Notes under the pieces: model-generated
What the model was told of the DNA's origin: nothing
Database searches by the model: none
Seen by the model: only the letters and a program-made list of their open reading frames with translations
Made by a program: the position numbers and the translations under genes
In this document: positions 1-12,481 of the stretch, in pieces
Layout: each line of letters starts with the position of its first letter
Numbering within the stretch: position 1 is the first letter of the stretch
Assembly: GCA_963556495.2 (NCBI GenBank)
Contig: OY747715.1
Coordinates: 19,300,239 to 19,364,238, forward strand
Origin: Valencia hispanica
Taxonomy: Eukaryota; Chordata; Actinopteri; Cyprinodontiformes; Valenciidae
Direction of reading: 5' to 3'
DNA length: 64,000 nt

Positions 1-2089
1 TTTGTCTAGCCTCCCCTTGACCTTCTCCTATGCAGGCTTAGTGTAGCTGCGTAACGTAGACTCCTATAATCCCCATCCCCTGGAGGCTGTGGAGGACTAG
101 GGAGCTCTGACAGAAAGAGACTAAAGCAGGGAGAAATGAAAAAGAAAACAAAGTGAACACAGACACAAAAAACAAGCATCCCACAGTCCTCTAGGACAGC
201 CTCCCCTTGTTGCCATCTATCAGTCCATTTTCTCCTCCTCTGTGACTCTTGACTCTCTGTTCTCTCCCAGTTGGTGCTCACAGCTGATTCAATAGTGATG
301 CTCTTCTCCTGTTGTGTTGGAATAAGTGTTCCGTGGTGCGATGAGGTGTGGAGCGTTGCTATAATGACAGAAGCTACAGCTGGAGAGACTCTTCACAGGC
401 CCAGCTCAGCGGCTGGCTGCTGCAATGCATCAATGCTTTAATGGTCCTGTATTTTCGCACGTCCTGATTGGCTGGAAATTCCATAGACACAATATAAACG
501 GCACACAGAAGTTCAGCTGGATTTGAAGTTGCCTTGCTTAATTACAGTAGCATCTGTTTCCTTTGTGGAATTGCGTGACACAGTTCAGAGTACTGTCTCC
601 TGCTGTTTGGATCTGCATCCACTGTGAGAAGATCCAGAACACAGCAGCCAAGGTTCAATAATTTCAATTTGATTTGTTCCCTGGCTTTGTGAGGGTTGAT
701 TTAAATTTTAAATTTGTGTTATTGTTACAGGTAGTCCTGGTTGTTGCTGATGAGCCTGTTGATTTGGATTTTGACAGATTCAGATTGTTTTACCCAAAGG
801 GCTGTAACAGATGAGAGAGAAAAAAAAAGTATGCTACACACAGTTGGTTGATAGAATTGTAGACCCAAAATTGTGGGAGTTATTAGATTTGATGCATTCA
901 TTAAATAAATAAAAATATTGGAAGTAGCAATCACTGACAATTGTTTGGTCCTAGTCAATTGATTGTGGCATCTCTAGCAACAGTATTAATTTAAGACTTT
1001 CCGGGTTTCCAGCTTGTTAATGTTTAAAGATATTATTGCATATCTGAGTTCTTTTTTTTTCTTCTAAACTGTCTCTGTATACCTAATTCATACCACCATG
1101 GCTCTTTATAATTACATGGCTCTCCTCACGCTTATCTAACTCCCAAGCCCAAATCCCCAAAGTGCATTCGACAGTGGAGTTTCAACGTGCTGGATGGAAA
1201 ATTTCAAATGTTTTTTTCACAAGCATGCTGAGTTTACTGGTTTAATAAAGCAAGGAGAGACAGAACAAGAAAAAGAGGAGAATGAACAAGGGACTTCTGA
1301 CTCGGTAGGTAAATGACCTGGTCAACTTAAAATCTCTCCAAGTGGTGCTTTAGGTAAAAGGAAAGTGAGAATGTAGACAGATTATGTAAACGGGGATATG
1401 GTGTAAGAGCCATAGAAAAATGGATTCTGGGTGGCCAGCAGGGGCAGAGTTATGGGGTGGCTACTTGGGCTCAAGCCCCGGATGGTTTCTGAGAAGCCCC
1501 AAATTTGAATTCCACTTTTGAAGGGGGAAAAAGCTTCCCTGAAATAAGTTGCAGTACCGAAGTCCAACAGAGAGGCAGCAGCTGCGTGAATAGCCTGCAT
1601 ACAGTCTGCCTGAGCCCCCTAAAGAAGAAACACTTCAGCAGCCTGCCTGCCGGCTTTTTGGGGATACTGCACAATGCACATTAAAAGCATGCATGAAAAC
1701 ATGCTGACATATATAACCGAAATTTTTTCAGACAAAAAGTACATGATTCAGTCATGATTCAGGTTTGTGGATCGTATTTTAAAAGTAGGCTACTGGTTTA
1801 CTAAATGTCAACTTACTATCAATAATGTTTTGGCACAAAGAAAATTAATGGTAACAAGATAATGTTACATATGTGGTTACATGGGAATAATTTAAAAAAT
1901 GCTTGGATAATCCTAAAAATAAAGTATACAACAGAGAGGCTGATGTTATCTGGATGACTGAGAAACAACTGAAAAAGAGTAAAGCAGTTTTACAGCTAGT
2001 TAAACGTGGGGAGTATATATAAAATCTAAATATGATATATATTTTGCTCAGTTTGACCAATGGTGTCAAAAAAAATCTGATCATAAATT
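1..2089. other. Gene-free DNA
   Basis: AT-rich sequence with no reading frame that resembles a known protein. The longest frame (minus strand, 6-281) has low complexity and no recognisable domain. A purine-rich stretch lies near 1250-1290. Nothing else stands out. Confidence 0.6.
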
Positions 2090-2235
2090 TTTACCCGTCA
2101 ATTTTTAAAACTATAATAACAACATATTCTATAGTATTTCATTTTTATTAATTTTAATTAATATTAATTCCTAACGAGATAAAAAATTCACATCATGCCA
2201 TCACACATCAAGCAGATGAATACATGTAACTTTTT
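2090..2235 (+). repeat. Dispersed repeat, copy 1 (also at 57.9 kb)
   Basis: This AT-rich stretch matches 57945-58090 in the same orientation. Shared blocks include GTCAATTTTT near the start, several TTAATT runs in the middle and CCATCACACATC(A/G)AGCAGAT near the end. Two copies 56 kb apart indicate an interspersed repeat. I cannot assign its class, and no coding potential is visible. Confidence 0.6.
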
Positions 2236-2332
2236 GTTTCTCCAACAACAAAAACCACTTATTGAAGCCCACAGTAACAACATATAAACAATGAAATTAA
2301 TGCAAAATGTGCTAAATGTTTTTCGTCTGCTT

Positions 2333-3098
2333 TAAGGTTGTCATACCTCTGAAAGGCATCAGATTGAAAGGTCTCAGAAAAAGTGGCATCAGGAAAAAGG
2401 GTTTTAGAAAAAACGGCATCAGAAAAAAAGGTCTCAGAAAAACGTTGTCAGACCAGTGGTCGCATTAACTGAGTGTTCTTTGATTTGACTGTTGTTTTTA
2501 AACAGTGATGGAAAAATCTGGGCATTGGTTATTTTGACAGACTGCAAATTCACACTACTACGTTACATTTTCAACTTTACACACAGAGTATAGGTAACTA
2601 CATCAGTCAAGACATTTCCATGACAGCATTTGAGCATCATCTCAGACCTGGATACTGTATCCAATGCATCTTGCTATTCGGGAGCTAACAGCGTGTTGAA
2701 AAGTTACTGAGACATGGAGCGTATCTGTGACTGCACCGTACTGGACACAGACCGGCTGCGACAGATCGTTGCAGCTTAACCACTGATGAAGAAGGAGCGA
2801 TCAGAAAAGCCCTCATTCAGAGATTCTTGTTAAATTCTGATCACTTCAATTGAAGAAATGTTCCCTGAGTTCAAAACTTTGTCTGAAGTGACGCTTCAAT
2901 TCCATTATGGACAGGCAGTTATGCAGTTCTGCTCCATGGGGAGTGTTCAGGACAAAGAACATAAAATCTTTATAATTAAAACATGTATCCAATGTACTGT
3001 AAAACAATTTAGCTGGGATCTGACAGTAGTGCCACCTGCACCATATTTTCTGAGACTTTTTTTCTGATGCCTTTCAGTCACAGGTAGGACAACTTTTT
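2333..3098. mobile_element. Terminal-inverted-repeat element, superfamily unknown
   Basis: The left arm (about 2336-2390) and the reverse complement of the right arm (about 3040-3095) align over roughly 50 bp. Both contain GTTGTC, then TACCT, then CTGAAAGGCATCAGA, then GTCTCAGAAAA. This is the structure of a DNA transposon of about 0.76 kb. The interior (2450-3040) has no recognisable transposase; a 69-codon plus-strand frame at 2858-3067 runs into the right arm and looks fortuitous. A TTAA stands at the left edge, but the right edge is TTTT, so no target duplication is established. Confidence 0.55.
2355..2444. repeat. 30-bp tandem repeat, 3 units
   Basis: Three consecutive units start with GGCATCAG at 2355, 2385 and 2415, so the spacing is exactly 30 bp. 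Each has a purine-rich second half ending in AGAAAAA. The array sits inside the left arm of the inverted-repeat element and probably arose by local expansion of that arm. Confidence 0.8.
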
Positions 3099-3125
3099 GA
3101 ATGAAAAATGATGTATTTTTTCTAT

Positions 3126-3191
3126 GGTCTGATGTCTGGGGCTGTGTGATCTGATGTCTGAGGAAGTTTGGTCTGATGTCTGAGGATGCCC
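3126..3191. repeat. 22-bp tandem repeat, 3 units
   Basis: Three units of 22 bp each begin with G(G/A)TCTGATGTCTG, at 3126, 3148 and 3170. The array lies just outside the right arm of the inverted-repeat element. Its TCTGATG core also occurs on the opposite strand in the 30-bp array on the left, so the two arrays may share an origin. Confidence 0.75.
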
Positions 3192-6100
3192 TAAAATGTA
3201 CAATGTACGTAATAAATAAATCCATCAGTCATTTAGGTTAAACCTCAGATCTTCTACAATGCTAAATCTGGCCCTGGTGGCCATGTAAAAGATGCATCAT
3301 GCAACATGGACACAAAAGTCCAACAACACAGTTAAGGTGCATTTGTCTCTTTTAAAGGAAACAAGACCTGTAAGACTTCAAGTTCATTCTATTCATTCAT
3401 GCGACTGAGTTTATTAAAAGCAGGTGTCTAGGCGAAGAGTTTTAAGGATTTTTTTCAAGATTAAAGATGCTTATATATTTCCTTCAAGCTAGAAAGTCTT
3501 GCCAAACGTAAACTAAATAGAGTCCATGTTTTCAGAATACATTGTATGTAAAAATCTATACTTAAGGATATTTCGGAATAAGACTCAAAAGTTATTTATT
3601 CTACCTTTTCACCTTTATGCAAGCCTAGGTAATCCAAAATAGAAAAATACTAGTTTATAATTTTACCATACCTCATGTTTCAGAAGCTATTTTAAGCTCA
3701 GAATTAATTTGTTTAATTAAATAATGAAAGCTAATTAACACTATTGGTTTTAGTGTTGAATCACCACTTAATGAGTAAAATGTGAAGTTACATGAGTATT
3801 TGAAGCAAAAATGAATTGTGGCAGTCTGTGACCAGCTGTGACTTTTTAATTATTAACCTTTTGTCAATTAAGTATAATAAAACATAGTAAAGGGGAGTAA
3901 CAAAGAACACAACTGGACCTATGAGTTCTTTTAAATTAACACCCAAACCTGCTGATCTGATCACCTGCTGGATGGAAAATCTGGGGCAGCTCAAGCATTT
4001 TTTAATTATTTCTTACACATTCTGCCCCTGGAGCAGCCTGTGACTGCTCACACATTTTATAATAATATGTAGAAGTATTCCCTGTACAGTCGTACCTTTT
4101 TATTGGCTGGATATATAGTACATTCAGATATTTATACCATGATTCTGCTTGTTCTTGCTGTTTGGTGTTCGAGAAATACAAACAGTCAATATTTCTCTGT
4201 GTTAAACGTCATCTACACAATTAACAACATATGATAAAGTAAAATTCCCTTTATCAATAAACTAAAAATTCCCCTGTAATGATTTTGTTGACATTGTGTT
4301 TTAGCCACTGGTTTGTCTGAAGGAGCCCTCATCAGCTTCTTGTTTTACCCTTTCATGCAGCTCCCATGCTGTTCTACAATCTGCTGACAAACTTTTCTCC
4401 CCTCGAGCAAATTATTTCAGGGCACTGTGTTAAACAGCTTGGGGTGAGCAAAAGCTGTTTTCTGCAGCTAAACATTTTTATTTATTTATTATAAATTAAG
4501 TTTTGATCTTGTCCCCTTCGTATTGGGATCAAAGTTTCATTTCCCATGCCGCCCCGTTTTTATCGGCGTGGAAGCTTTTTCACATTTTCCTCACCGTGAC
4601 TTTGTGGTTGCTGTTGTGAAACTATCTCACCAATGACCTCTTATTTGATGTCACTTTTCAGGTGAGCCAATTTAATTTGAAAATTTTAAACATGAATATA
4701 CTTTTTAGACTTTCTCTTGTAAAACCCTTTGAAACCATGTATCCTTTTCCCTCCACACAAATATGCACTATGCATTATAATGTGACAAAGTGTGAAAAGG
4801 TTCAACAGGTTTTTGTGATTCTTGTAAGACACTGCAAGTCCTGTTTATCTCCTCATGTACTTGCATTCTTCCTCTTATTTTTGCAAAGATGAGTGTCTGA
4901 TTAAACAGACACAAATTCTTCAGAGACAGGTCCTTAAAACTTCAGAGCAAAACTTCACAGTTTGATTGTTTTCGGATCATTTCTTGCTTCTTTGTGCCTC
5001 ATTAGAGTCACACGTTGTCACTTTCCCAGCAGAGGTCCGCAGCTTGATGGAGCATATGGTCATACTGCTTTAATTCCCTTCCTCAGTGTCTTGTAGCTTC
5101 CTGGGGCAGAAAGTCTGTGGCATTTCATTTGGAAGTGGCAGTGAAGTCTTTATGTCCATTATGAAAGCCAGTGGCACTAATGCAGAAACACCAGGGAAAT
5201 TAACTCAGACACAAATTACAATACTAGCTTGTGATACATGCCCACAGAGTCCTTTTGATTCTGAAAGCAGAATATTTAGACTTATGAAGAATCTAACATT
5301 TGTTTCAAATCTTTTTTTATCATTACTGTAAGAAAACATACCTAAAAATATATATTTTCATATCTGATATGCTCATACAAAGAGTAGAGAAAAATTTTAA
5401 ATTGCCAGATTCCAGCAAGAACCATCACTGATTACAACTTAAAAGTTTACTGCCCGGCAAGTTGTTTAAATTATCGATTAATTTTAAGAACTATGCAGTA
5501 TTAAAATAGCAATTCACTCATAAGGTGACAATCCTTTAAAGTTATGATACAGCAGAAGGCATAACCCAAAATTTTAATCCTGTGTCATTAATGATCCCTC
5601 CGAGTCATCTTGGTCTACTCTGCTGCTTGGCATTCTATCGTTACTTTTTCAACCCTAAGTGACTGTCAAGCACCCTGTTCATTAAATACTCTCATATACG
5701 ATGGGCTTATGTGCACACCATGCATGCATAACCCTCTCTTATCCAAATGTACACATAAAGGTTGCCCTACACAAACAGCTCACAGATGAAAAATGGTTCT
5801 CATTAGAGGGATGATTATAATTCACACTGCTCACTTGAACACACTTCACTGTACGGTTGCATCCCCTCTGTTGATTTATGCGAAGCAGGGCTGATTTTGA
5901 TTAATGCCCCAGGATTCATTACAAAAGACACAAATTGTTACCCACACAATGACCCATATTGAGCTGCACCAGAAGCACCACCATGGCCTAAAATTTCAGC
6001 TTCAATAGGCTTCCTTGGTTTTCATCTCAAGCCGCTTTTAAAGACAAAGCTGGATTTACAAATCAATGCTCCCACCTGAACCTTTTTCAGTTCTCGGTTC

Positions 6101-6688
6101 TCTAAAAAGAAATTGTGAATGCACCTGGAATTGCACCTGGTATATATGTACTGTAGCCTGAGGCCGAACTCAAGAGTGAAGAATGGAATTTTAGTGGACT
6201 TGGGTTTTCAAATTAGACAAGAGCAACTACTCCCCATATAATCAAATTTTTAGGTCAGTCAACCAATCAGCTTGAATAATGTGAAGAATATACAGTCTTA
6301 TGTGACAGGATTACCTGACCATCAGGGTATGGAAGTTTAATGAATATATGTTATACACAGTATACGAGTATAAGAGCTCAAATTATTTGTAGCTGAATTT
6401 ATTTAAATGTAAAGCCACTTCTTCCAGCCATGTCAGCCAGTTTAAGCATTTAATATGAAAATGTAAAGTGAATCTCCATCAGTGTGGTCAGAGTGTCTGC
6501 ATAGAGTAGCATGAGCTCAAATAATCTGTGTGGGATCATTACCATCCTGCCACTGTTAGCATGACTTGTACTTTACAATATTGGTTTGTGACCAAAGCAA
6601 GTCATTATTTAACACCTGTGATTTGTATTTGTTCAGCCCAGTTTCATTTACTTTAACAATTCGGCCACCTTTAAGATGACTCATGAAG
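3192..6688. other. Gene-free DNA
   Basis: About 3.5 kb of AT-rich sequence. All frames are short and show no domain, splice-flanked conservation signal or transposon terminus that I can recognise. Confidence 0.55.
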
Positions 6689-7838
6689 CATCGTAAGTTT
6701 CAGACTATTAAGCGCAACTGAATACAAGGCACACCATCTAAATTTCAAAAGAAAATACATTTTGTACATATATAAAGCGCACCTGAATACAAACCGCAGG
6801 TTTTCATGTTTTAACATGAGATATTTACACAGAAAGATGGTACACGGAAGATTTTTAGTTATAAAAATGTAATGTAATGTTGGATGTAATGTTTTGGTGC
6901 CCGTCTGATCTGTCTGTCTGTCAACCAAATTGAAAAAGTTCTGAACAGATTTCAATGAAAATTTCAGGAAATCTCCGCAATGAGTCTAGGAACAACTGAT
7001 TAAATTGTGGGGTTGGTCCGACATGAAGTGCGTATCCACCCACCGATCAACGGTGCTAACCTCCCCTCCTCTCCTGTGTCAGAGAACTCATAAGCAGCTC
7101 CCTTTATGCAGCAGCCCCAAATCTCTGCTCTCCGCTGGAGTAGCACAGCCATGCGTCTCATTAACAGACATTTTATTGGAAAAGTACCGAAAGTTAGAAT
7201 TAGCTCACATCATAGGGATGGGGGATGAGTGGCGGAGGTCTGCGATCTCTGAGTGCTTTTCTAGTTTTAAGTTAAGACGTGCTTTTTTTCAAACTCTGCC
7301 TGAAAATCAGCAGTATGGCATCAACACAACACGACAGTAACATGCCTGGTTAGAAAATAAAACATACTTTAGCCTACCAAAAAAGTCATTGGTCCCCATC
7401 TTAATCTTCCTCATTAAAGCCACTGAAGTCATCTTCTTCAGTGTCTTTATGTCCTCTGAAAGCCTTTGTTGTTTTTTTATACTGATTCAGTTCTTTCCAC
7501 AGCCTCCTCCAACATCTCACCATAGATTCATTGATGTCAAGCTAACATGTAGTAGCTCTATTTCCTTCTTTGACGACCAGCTCGATTGTCTTTAACTTAA
7601 AAGCTGCATGTGTCTTTTGCAAGCTCTGTGTGTTTTCCATGATGATGGTGTAAGCTTTTCTTCTTTGGCGCATAATCTTTCCCCACATGTCTGTCTCACT
7701 TATGCCATTCCTGCTATAGTGCCCCCCGGAGGCCATTAGCTACTAAAAACAAACTTTAAATTAGCCACATCACTGTATTGGGCGCAGGGTCCAAAAGGTA
7801 TGAAAAAATTAGCGGCTTATAGTCCGAAAATTACGGTA
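6689..7838. mobile_element. Terminal-inverted-repeat DNA element
   Basis: The left terminus (6689 onward, ..TCGTAAGTTTCAGACTAT) matches the reverse complement of the right terminus (ending 7838, ..ATAGTCCGAAAATTACGG) over about 28 bp. A subterminal motif of the type AAGCGCACCTGAATACAA occurs twice near the left end (about 6710 and 6775). The interior carries one 111-codon plus-strand frame at 7005-7340 with no recognised domain. The ends resemble a family common in fish genomes whose termini read 'GGACTATAAGCCGC', but I cannot name the superfamily and no clear target duplication is visible. Confidence 0.6.
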
Positions 7839-9427
7839 GTAATTCAAATTAGTTGTGACTTTGCTTGATTAAACATCTGGTGGATTTCAAGGGTTTATGG
7901 TTTTCTTTATTTTCTGGCCGACAACAATGAACTGTAAAAAACAAACAAAGGATTTCACTATCATTCGGTCAAGCCTATGCCGCCGCTGTTTAATATTCGT
8001 GTTGTAATGAACTATTGAGTGATTCTCACCGAGGACTGCATATTCTGTGGCAGTCCAAAAGAAGCCATGGCTGTTGGCAAAATAATGGGTTGCAAAGTTT
8101 GTCCCTATGCATCCATACTAGTTCTATTATGATCCCCAAACCATCCACAATGGTGTTTGCAGAGTGTGGATAATGATTCGCCAGCTGTGACCATGTGTGA
8201 TTATGGTCTCCTGTTTGTAAATTTGTTTTGCAGGACCACAGCGGGTTTATCAGGGTGTAAACATCTGATAACACAAATGCACACAGGTACACACTCGCAC
8301 ACATTATACAGATAAGATCAGACTGCAGTCCAGCTTAGAGACACATTGTTTACTGCAAGATTAACCTGGCCTAAGCTTTAGAAGGATTAGTAGGCAGTGT
8401 GTCTCCTTCTAAATCAACACACCAGCACAAACCAACAGTCGATTGTGTAAACTCCAGCCATACCACAGATTGAAAATCTAGATCTGATCTCTGGAGCGTG
8501 GTAATGCTCATTTGGCCGTGAACATACTCGGGTGTGCTGGGATGGGAAACAGTCAATTTGGAGCAAGGCAATTACATACATCCATTGGATCAGAAACTTG
8601 TTTAGCGTATTAAAATCATTACTGGCTGACATTTAGATACAGTGATTCCTTGTAATCACTAAGAATCTCACACCACTGTTAAAATGGTTGGAATACAGCA
8701 GTAAAGTAACTGTCACATAGAATAATGACACCTCCTCAATGACGAGCAAATCTGATTTAACCTGATTTACTCTATGTGCTTTCCATATGCTCCTGTAAGC
8801 GCCTTTTCAGCTTGAATTTATTCTTTATTTCTGGCGTTTTCATACAACACAGAAGAAGAAATGCCACTCTTAGACATCACTCTCTCCCAGCTCCTCCTCT
8901 TAACTTCACCCAGCCTCGCCTCTCTGTCACGCTTGGCTTCATTAATAGTCCAACTTTGTTTTTCTTCTTCAGCAGAAGATTGAACAACTGGAGAGATGTG
9001 CCAGATTGCACAAACAAGCAATGTGAAAAAATAGATTTTAAATAGAAAAAGTAAATGTAAATTGTAGTTAATCAACCAATGAGCCAAAACACATTTTGAA
9101 TAAGTATTCAAGATGTTTCTCAGACACAGATTGCTTCATAAAGTAAATTAATTAAAAATAAAAAAATGTTGGTCCTCCAGATGACTAAATAATACCTCAA
9201 AACGTTTTTGTAAGACTCGCAGTACTGTTGTTACCTACCTTGAAGAATCTTAGTATTTAATAATGCAGAATCCAAAATTAAGTAAGTTTTATTTTATGTG
9301 ACACATTTATGTTGCCTAAAAGGTCAAAAGACAATACAGTAGAAATAGAGGAATAACAGTAAGGGCGACAGGCTGAACAAGATGGACAATTTTCTCTTAC
9401 TTCCCCACAATGTAATGTATTAATTTT
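7839..9427. other. Gene-free DNA
   Basis: No recognisable coding sequence or repeat. The overlapping 89- and 97-codon frames near 8776-9111 lie on opposite strands and neither has a recognisable domain. Confidence 0.5.
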
Positions 9428-10043
9428 CAGTACTTTGCAAAGGTCTTGACTCATCCTTTGTTTTTTACATTATTGTTGAATACAGGGTTTTGTAAAATGT
9501 GTCATACCAAAAGCACTTTTCCATATGTCACATTATGACTAGAAACGTTAGTGTATGTTATATGGAATTGAAAAAGGAAAATGTTTTTCAACATTCAATG
9601 TTTTTTATTGGAAAGAACTCCTATTGAGTCAATGCTTTGTAGAACCGTATTTTGCTGCAAGTTGTTTGGGGTACGTCTCTACCAGATACTGAGATGTTTG
9701 TTCAAAGTTTAGTCAGATTGGATGGGAAGCATTTTAGATCAAAGAATCTTTAAGTCCTGCCACAAATTCTAAGTTAGATTTAGGTCTGGACTTTGACAAG
9801 ACCATTCTAACAGATGTATATGTTTTGATCTAAGCTGTTCCCTTTTAGCTCCCCTGTGTGTTTAGGGTTGCTTTCCTGTTGGAAGGTAAGCCTCCCTCAC
9901 AGCTTTTGCCACCTCTAACAGGTATTCTTTCAGGAACGCACTGTAATGAGCGTTAACTTCCCATCAACTCTGACCAGTTTCCTTGTACCTTATGAAGAAA
10001 AGCGTCCCTAAGTATAATATGGCCACCACCAAAGTGCCAATAA
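9428..10043 (-). mobile_element. Tc1/mariner element, truncated copy
   Basis: The sequence follows a teleost Tc1 element read from its transposase 3' side. A degraded terminal repeat (CAGTACTTTGCAAAGGTC, 9428) is followed by the untranslated region, then GAGTCAATGCTTTGTAGAA at about 9625 and the C-terminal transposase region read on the minus strand. Homology stops near 10043 at the codons of the GGGSIMLWG-type motif, so the N-terminal half and the other terminal repeat are missing. Many indels make it a dead, old copy. Confidence 0.7.
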
Positions 10044-11719
10044 AATTAATTTTAAATTCAATTTCATATTGAAAGAATTACTTTTGTATTTAGTAGTAAA
10101 TAAAATCCACTTGCACATAATAAATTAGTTTATTTGTGCAGCCAAATATTCTGACTTTCCTGTAATCTTTATAAGTTAAGATTTCTTATGTGCCTTTGCT
10201 GTTTTTCCCACATATTTTCAATTTGATGCCTGACCATTTTCACAGAATGGTTTGTGAGTCTGCTCACTGAATGAAACTTATACAGTTTGTTTTTACCATC
10301 CTTAAAGCCAACAAACAGCTTTACCAAAATAAAAGTATATACCTAGATTGAGTCATAACACACACAGATAGTTGTTTTGGGTTGAAATGTACAAGTGGGC
10401 GTTAAAATGGATGCCAAAAGCAATTTTTTGTTTCCATTTGTCTTTTTTTTCAGGGTCACACCTTCCTGTTCTGTATCTGCTGCTTTAAGCATTTGATTTT
10501 CAGCCAGATGAGCAGATCAGATAGTTTCATCCGGAGTGTTTGAAACACAAAGTGTTATAATAAGAACCCAATCCTTTTTTTCCATGAAAAAATCCTTTTT
10601 TTCCATGAAAAATACCTGGCTGGTGGTTTACTGAGTCAGACATTACATCTGAAGGAACAAAGCTTACATCGTGGTTGTTTTCTTATTGCTGTTTCTCTTA
10701 CTGGGCTTACAGCACTGAGATTTTCTGATACTATAGTTAGATCTCTCATTAATCCTGCTTTACCTCCCTGTTTCCTGTTCCTGTGTCATTGACTGTCTGC
10801 TGAAGTTAGTTTGGTGCTGTCTATACTGCTCACTCTTTTATCTCATTTTGACATTCCTTTTCTCTCTGCTCTGGCATCACTTGAGCATTCTTTGTCCTGC
10901 AAGATTCTGGTTTAGCTATTATTTGGCTCCAGTTTTTTGTGAGGGCTGTTGCTTTTGAAGCTCTGTCTTCATCTGAGTTTCTCTTTTCTTTTCTTTCCAA
11001 ATGCCCCAGGACTAAATCCACCACAGCCAAAGAATTTTCATTCTTCTCTTTTGTTTTCCAGTCACCACTTCGCTCACTGTCGAGGTACACTCTGGCACAC
11101 AAGAGGCATTTTATGGCCATCTACCGCTCCTAAGTCAAAGCTATTGGGCATAAATACAGGACCTAATGAACCACACAATGTTGTTGTCTAAGAAAGTGTA
11201 TAATTAACTCTCTGTGGACAAAATATGTAAAATGGGAGAAAAAGGTATTAACTCTGGTGCAACTCGGTGGTTATATTGGACAGATGAGAGAAAAGTTAAG
11301 CATAAAAACTGTATTTTATTCTTAGCATTTCTTGTTCTGAGATGTATTTCTCCTCTACATACAAGGAATCTCGCTATATTAAAATGTCACAATGTTTTTC
11401 TTTAAAGCAATTCTGTCTCATGAAGTGTGAACCAGTTGCTGTTGTCTGTTTGTCTGGTAAAGAAAGTGTGGTTTTTGTTATGAGTTCCTGAATGTTAAGC
11501 TCAACACCCTGTGCTTTTCTTTGAAACTCTTATTTTGAAGGAAGTATACCCTAAGTTTCCTAGCTGTGCTGGCATTATAAACAAATTTCTAAAAGCCAAA
11601 AACATTAATTTACAAAAGTGTTTTTAAAAACCGTCCAGCAATTTTAAATCATTCGTGAGTCAGCCTTTTGGGTAGAAATAAGAAATGGAAACAAACAAGA
11701 TACACATATTTTATGAGCA
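10044..11719. other. Gene-free DNA
   Basis: No gene or recognised element. A 21-bp stretch with sequence ATCCTTTTTTTCCATGAAAA is duplicated in tandem at about 10569-10612. The frames at 10830-11191 overlap on both strands in a pyrimidine-skewed region and look fortuitous. Confidence 0.5.
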
Positions 11720-11727
11720 CTGTGAGT

Positions 11728-12473
11728 CAGAGGTGGGACAAAGTCATTGTTTTGCAAGTCACAAGTAAGTCTCAAGTCTTTGTCATCGAGTCCCGAGTCA
11801 AGTTGAGTCAAGGATGAGGCAAGTCCGAGTCGAGTCAAAAGTCAAAGCCAACAAGTCTCAAGTCGAGTCAAAAGTCCTACCATTTTAGTTTTGAGTCATT
11901 TCAAGTCCTCTTACCACAGAAATAAATGTATACAAATCATGTATGTCTGTAAGATTTTTTTTTATTTAAACCTCTATTTATACAATAACATTAATCAAAT
12001 TCGGTAAAAAACTGAAAATTTAATTTTCACAAAAAATGCTTGTATTTCAACAGCATATTGCACTAGAACAATGCACAGCAGCTTCAGTCTTGTATTGTAT
12101 TGACCTCATATTGCAAAACAGTTTAACTTTCAAATAGACACGGGTCCTTTTAACCTAAACTTTTTTAAACATGTCATCAATAAAATCCTCACCCCTCAAA
12201 ATGATCTCTTCTGAAAAACTGGACCAACCTGATAATATAATTGGAATGCCTCCATGGTGTGTAAAAATGTTTTCCCCCCCAGTTTTCATGGGAAGTAGCA
12301 AGCCCTCTCAAGTCAAAAGGCGCAAGTCCAAGTAAAATCACGAGTCATTGATGTTAAAGTCCAAGTCGAGTTGCAAGTCTTTGTACATTTTATCAAGTCG
12401 TGTCTGAAGTCATCAAATATATGACTCGAGTCTGACTCGAGTCCAAGTCACCTGACTCGAGTCCACACCTCTG
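11728..12473. mobile_element. Non-autonomous hAT element with 8-bp target duplication
   Basis: The element starts CAGAGGTGGGAC and ends TCCACACCTCTG. It is flanked by the perfect 8-bp direct repeat CTGTGAGT (11720-11727 and 12474-12481). Eight-bp duplications and CAG-type ends are hallmarks of the hAT superfamily. The outer 150-180 bp on each side are packed with the subterminal motif AAGTC/GAGTC in both orientations, as expected of transposase-binding repeats. The 746-bp length and lack of a transposase frame mean it must have been moved in trans. Confidence 0.9.
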
Positions 12474-12481
12474 CTGTGAGT

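Noticed and set aside
462..500. ATTGG (inverted CCAAT) followed about 20 bp later by ATATAAAC, promoter-like
   Set aside because: The spacing is too short for a typical CCAAT/TATA pair, and no exon or transcript support follows. Such matches occur by chance in AT-rich DNA.
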